Program-made: the position numbers and the translations under genes | Shown here: in pieces, positions 61,521 through 64,000 of the stretch | Layout: each line of letters opens with the position of its first letter | Position numbering within the stretch: position 1 is the first letter of the stretch | Notes under the pieces: generated by a model | Database searches by the model: none | Told to the model about the DNA's origin: nothing | The model's input: only the letters and a program-made list of their open reading frames with translations | Assembly: GCF_000513955.1 (NCBI RefSeq) | Contig: NZ_AZUZ01000006.1 | Coordinates: 156,340-220,339 of the forward strand | Reading direction: 5' to 3' | Length of the DNA: 64,000 nt | From: Pseudoxanthomonas suwonensis J47 | GTDB taxonomy: Bacteria > Pseudomonadota > Gammaproteobacteria > Xanthomonadales > Xanthomonadaceae

Positions 61521-62057
61521 TCAGGGCGTCGGCGCGGCCGGCAGGGCCGGCTCTTCTTCCCACGGAGTCACCGAAACCCGCACCCGCAGGCGGTTGCCCG
61601 GGTCCTCGGCGAGGCGGGAACGGTACTTGGTGCCCTTGTAGACGTAGTCGACGTCGTAGGCGATGGGGCGCTGGAACTGGCGGTCGACCTGGACCAGGCG
61701 GCAGTTCTGCCGCGTCGCCGGGGCGTGCGCCGGGGCCGGCGCGGGCGTGGGCCGCTGTTCGCCGGAGAAGAAGTCCTTGACCGAGTCGACCATGCGGCTG
61801 AAGACGCCGGGTTCCTCGCGCTGGGCCGGGCGCTCCACCGGGGCCGGCACCGGGTCGCACTGCTCCTCGGTGCGGGTCGCGCGCAGGGTCTGGTAGACCG
61901 GCTCGACGCGCAGCACGTGGGCGTAATCGACCTTGACGTTCTCCACCGGCGAGACGCGGATGCGCTCGGGGGGCGGCTGGGCTGGCTCCTGGGCGGCCAT
62001 CGCCTGTAGCGAGCAGCAGGCCATGCCCAGCAATGACAGTTCCAGCAGACGGCGCAT
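61521..62057 (-). CDS. Conserved-looking exported protein of unknown function
   Basis: A 178-residue protein with a signal peptide (MRRLLELSLLGMACCSLQAMAA). The mature protein has VDYAHVLRVEPVYQTLRATRTEEQCD, a Pro/Ala-rich linker with FSRMVDSVKDFFSGEQ, then NCRLVQVDRQFQRPIAYDVDYVYKGTKYRSRLAEDPGNRLRVRVSVTP. The two end segments resemble proteins with "V-x-Y-x-V-x-Y-x-G" beta repeats near YcfJ/glycine-zipper proteins, but the glycine zipper itself is replaced by the linker here. One Cys in each segment could form a disulfide. No function is assigned. Confidence 0.75.
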   Translation of the reverse strand: MRRLLELSLLGMACCSLQAMAAQEPAQPPPERIRVSPVENVKVDYAHVLRVEPVYQTLRATRTEEQCDPVPAPVERPAQREEPGVFSRMVDSVKDFFSGEQRPTPAPAPAHAPATRQNCRLVQVDRQFQRPIAYDVDYVYKGTKYRSRLAEDPGNRLRVRVSVTPWEEEPALPAAPTP

Positions 62058-62240
62058 CGGGTCCGGTGACGTCAGTACGGAGGCGTCAGTTTAGGCGGGG
62101 CGGCTTGCAGCCCGCTGAACCGCTCCCCTCCGGCGGGCCGGCCCGGCGACGCCCCGGCCGCGCCTGCACGCACCCGGCCGGCCGATGCCGCACTGCGGCA
62201 CGCTAGAATTCGAAGCTTCCGTCCCCGCCGCCCCGTGCCG

Positions 62241-63617
62241 ATGTCCCTGCGCCTGTACAACAGCCTCTCGCGCCAGGTCGAGCCGTTCCAGCCGCTCGAT
62301 CCCGCCGCCCCGACCATGTACGTCTGCGGGCCCACGGTCTACAACTACGTGCACATAGGCAACGCCCGCGGGCCGGTGGTGTTCGGCGTGCTGGCCGCGC
62401 TGCTGCGGCGCCGCCATGGCGCGCTGAAGTACGCCCGCAACATCACCGACGTGGACGACAAGATCAACACCGCCGCCATCGAGCAGGGCGTGCCGATCTC
62501 GGCGATCACCGACCGCTTCGCCGCCGCCTACCGCGAGGACATGGCCGCGCTGGGCGTGGAAGGCGACTTCGCCCCGGACATCGAGCCCACCGCCACCGGC
62601 CACATCCCGCAGATGATCGGGATGATCCAGGGCCTGGTCGACAGCGGCCACGCCTACGCGGCCGAGGGCCACGTGCTGTTCTCGGTGGGCAGCTTCCCCG
62701 GCTACGGCAAGCTCTCCCGACGCGATACCGAGGAGATGCTGGCCGGCGCCCGCGTCGAGGTCGCCCCGTACAAGCGCGACCCGGGCGATTTCGTGCTGTG
62801 GAAGCCGTCCACCCCGGAACTGCCGGGCTGGGATTCGCCGTGGGGCCGCGGCCGCCCGGGCTGGCACATCGAATGCTCGGCGATGGCTGGCGCCCACCTG
62901 GGCCGGACCATCGACATCCACGCCGGCGGCATCGACCTGCAGTTCCCGCACCACGAGAACGAGATCGCGCAGAGCGAATGCGCCCACGGCGGTGCCACCT
63001 TCGCCCGCTACTGGCTGCACAACGGCATGCTCAACCTCGGCGGCGCCAAGATGAGCAAGTCGCTGGGCAACATCGAGAAGGTCCACGACCTGGTCCGCAG
63101 GCATCCGCCGGAGGCGCTGCGCTACGCCCTGCTCTCGGCCCACTACCGGCAGCCGCTGGACTGGACCGACGCGCTGATCGAGCAGTCCGTGCGCACCCTG
63201 GACCGGCTGTACGGGACCCTGCGCGACCTGGCCGCGATCGACGCCGCGCCGGCGATCCCGCAGGCGGTGGAGGACGCGCTGGACGACGACCTCAACACCC
63301 CGCTGGCGCTGGCCGAAGTCGCGCGCATCGCCGGCGAGGCGCGCAAGGCCACCGATCCTGCGGAGCAGGCGCGGCTGAAGGCCGGACTGCTCGGCGCCGG
63401 CCTGGCCCTGGGCCTGCTGCAGCAGGCGCCGGAAGCCTGGTTCAACCGCGGCGCCTCCAACGACGACGACGCCCGCATCCAGGCCCTGGTCGACGAGCGC
63501 GCCGCGGCCAAGAAGGCGCGCGATTTCGCCCGCGCCGACGCGATCCGCGACCAGCTCGCCGGCGAAGGCATCCTGCTGGAGGACACGCCGCAGGGCGTGA
63601 GGTGGAAGCGCGCCTGA
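62241..63617 (+). CDS. cysS: Cysteinyl-tRNA synthetase
   Basis: Class I synthetase of 458 residues charging tRNA-Cys. Zinc ligand Cys29 lies in [19 protein letters not shown], which includes the HIGN signature (38-41). Further motifs are [14 protein letters not shown] and [16 protein letters not shown] (zinc ligands), and KMSKSLGN (KMSKS near 270-274). The C-terminal ALRDQL-like end ([27 protein letters not shown]) is typical. ATG 62241 is preferred over the GTG at 62235. A TAGAAT box at 62204-62209 may be its -10. Confidence 0.96.
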   Translation: MSLRLYNSLSRQVEPFQPLDPAAPTMYVCGPTVYNYVHIGNARGPVVFGVLAALLRRRHGALKYARNITDVDDKINTAAIEQGVPISAITDRFAAAYREDMAALGVEGDFAPDIEPTATGHIPQMIGMIQGLVDSGHAYAAEGHVLFSVGSFPGYGKLSRRDTEEMLAGARVEVAPYKRDPGDFVLWKPSTPELPGWDSPWGRGRPGWHIECSAMAGAHLGRTIDIHAGGIDLQFPHHENEIAQSECAHGGATFARYWLHNGMLNLGGAKMSKSLGNIEKVHDLVRRHPPEALRYALLSAHYRQPLDWTDALIEQSVRTLDRLYGTLRDLAAIDAAPAIPQAVEDALDDDLNTPLALAEVARIAGEARKATDPAEQARLKAGLLGAGLALGLLQQAPEAWFNRGASNDDDARIQALVDERAAAKKARDFARADAIRDQLAGEGILLEDTPQGVRWKRA

Positions 63618-63691
63618 CCCAGGCCCCGCTTCCCCATACCTGTGCAGGAAAGCCGGGCCCGGCAGTGCGGAACCGCCCGTCCGCGCCAGGG

Positions 63692-64000
63692 ATGGCCGCC
63701 AACCAACTCGAGAACCCCGTGACCGATACCCCCTTCCCCCTCGAACCCACCGCCGCCGAGGCCCAGGCCGCGATCCGCGAGGAGTTCGCCTTCTTCGGCG
63801 ACTGGTCCGAGCGCTACCAGTACCTGATCGACCTCGGCCGCAAGCTGCCGCCCTTCCCCGAGGAGTGGAAGACCGAGGAGCACCGCCTGCACGGCTGCCA
63901 GTCGATGGTCTGGATCGTGCCGCAAGGCAACCGCCAGCGCCTGGACTTCCACGCCACCAGCGACTCGGCGATCGTCTCCGGGCTGATCTTCCTGGCCCTG
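63692..64000 (+). CDS. sufE: SufE-family cysteine desulfuration protein (3' end outside window)
   Basis: The reading frame is open to the window edge, about 103 codons. IREEFAFFGDWSERYQYLIDLGRKLPPFPEEWKTEEHRLHGCQSMVWIV is the SufE signature, with the sulfur-accepting Cys in HGCQS. SufE takes sulfane sulfur from the desulfurase SufS for iron-sulfur cluster building. Start is either ATG 63692 or the in-frame GTG at 63719; neither has a well-spaced Shine-Dalgarno. Confidence 0.9.
   Translation, partial: MAANQLENPVTDTPFPLEPTAAEAQAAIREEFAFFGDWSERYQYLIDLGRKLPPFPEEWKTEEHRLHGCQSMVWIVPQGNRQRLDFHATSDSAIVSGLIFLAL

Overview
The window looks like chromosomal DNA from a high-GC gammaproteobacterium of the Xanthomonadaceae (Lysobacter / Luteimonas / Pseudoxanthomonas type). 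The main grounds are the arginine pathway running through N-acetylcitrulline (acetylornithine carbamoyltransferase plus acetylcitrulline deacetylase), the fused N-acetylglutamate synthase/kinase, a DUF3247 protein, and the gene order. Family assignments come from reading the proteins; no database search was possible.

Layout. 1-4.1 kb: end of a cytochrome c maturation operon (ccmE tail, ccmF, G, H, I). 4.1-6.1 kb: a MetX-type O-acyltransferase, a thiol dioxygenase and tRNA-Leu(CAA). 6.1-8.1 kb: small conserved and membrane proteins. 8.1-23.1 kb: a polyhydroxybutyrate/3-hydroxybutyrate district with class III PHA synthase (phaE-phaC), 3HB-oligomer hydrolase, 3-hydroxybutyrate dehydrogenase, a CrbR-like regulator, a CrbS-like transporter/hybrid kinase, a TonB-dependent receptor and a GntP-type (hydroxybutyrate) permease. 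pssA, a Nudix hydrolase and a tandem DnaA-box repeat are interleaved. 23.2-25.1 kb: two L,D-transpeptidase-family proteins. 25.3-30.3 kb: thrA-thrB-thrC behind a threonine leader peptide. 30.9-41.6 kb: a 10.6-kb integrated element. 41.8-50 kb: aldehyde dehydrogenase (ALDH7-like), methyltransferase, phosphoesterase, pyrD, murB, two transporters and tRNA-Pro(CGG). 50.1-52.9 kb: proB-proA. 53-61.5 kb: the arginine cluster argF'-argG-GNAT-argE'-argB(NAGS/K)-GNAT-argC-argH behind a candidate leader/attenuator. 61.5-64 kb: a conserved exported protein, cysS and the start of sufE.

The most unusual structure is the integrated element. It interrupts the host tRNA-Arg(CCT) gene in its anticodon arm. 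The 3' half of the host tRNA lies at 30901-30948 and the 5' half at 41544-41585; joining them across a 13-bp core rebuilds a perfect 77-nt tRNA. The element carries its own complete, sequence-divergent tRNA-Arg(CCT) at 31031-31107, next to a tyrosine integrase, so it appears to replace the gene it breaks. Its cargo is a type III restriction-modification pair, a second recombinase-like protein, a RepL-like winged-helix protein, a RadC/JAB protein and a candidate excisionase or regulator. Both ends carry matching GGGACAA tandem sites, probably integrase arm sites.

Other points worth attention are a 126-bp tandem duplication at 14996-15247 with consensus DnaA boxes, threonine- and arginine-rich leader peptides before the thr and arg operons, a PhaE subunit with a histone-H1-like tail of about 220 residues, and an ArgG whose N-terminal extension seems to be encoded by an intergenic repeat.
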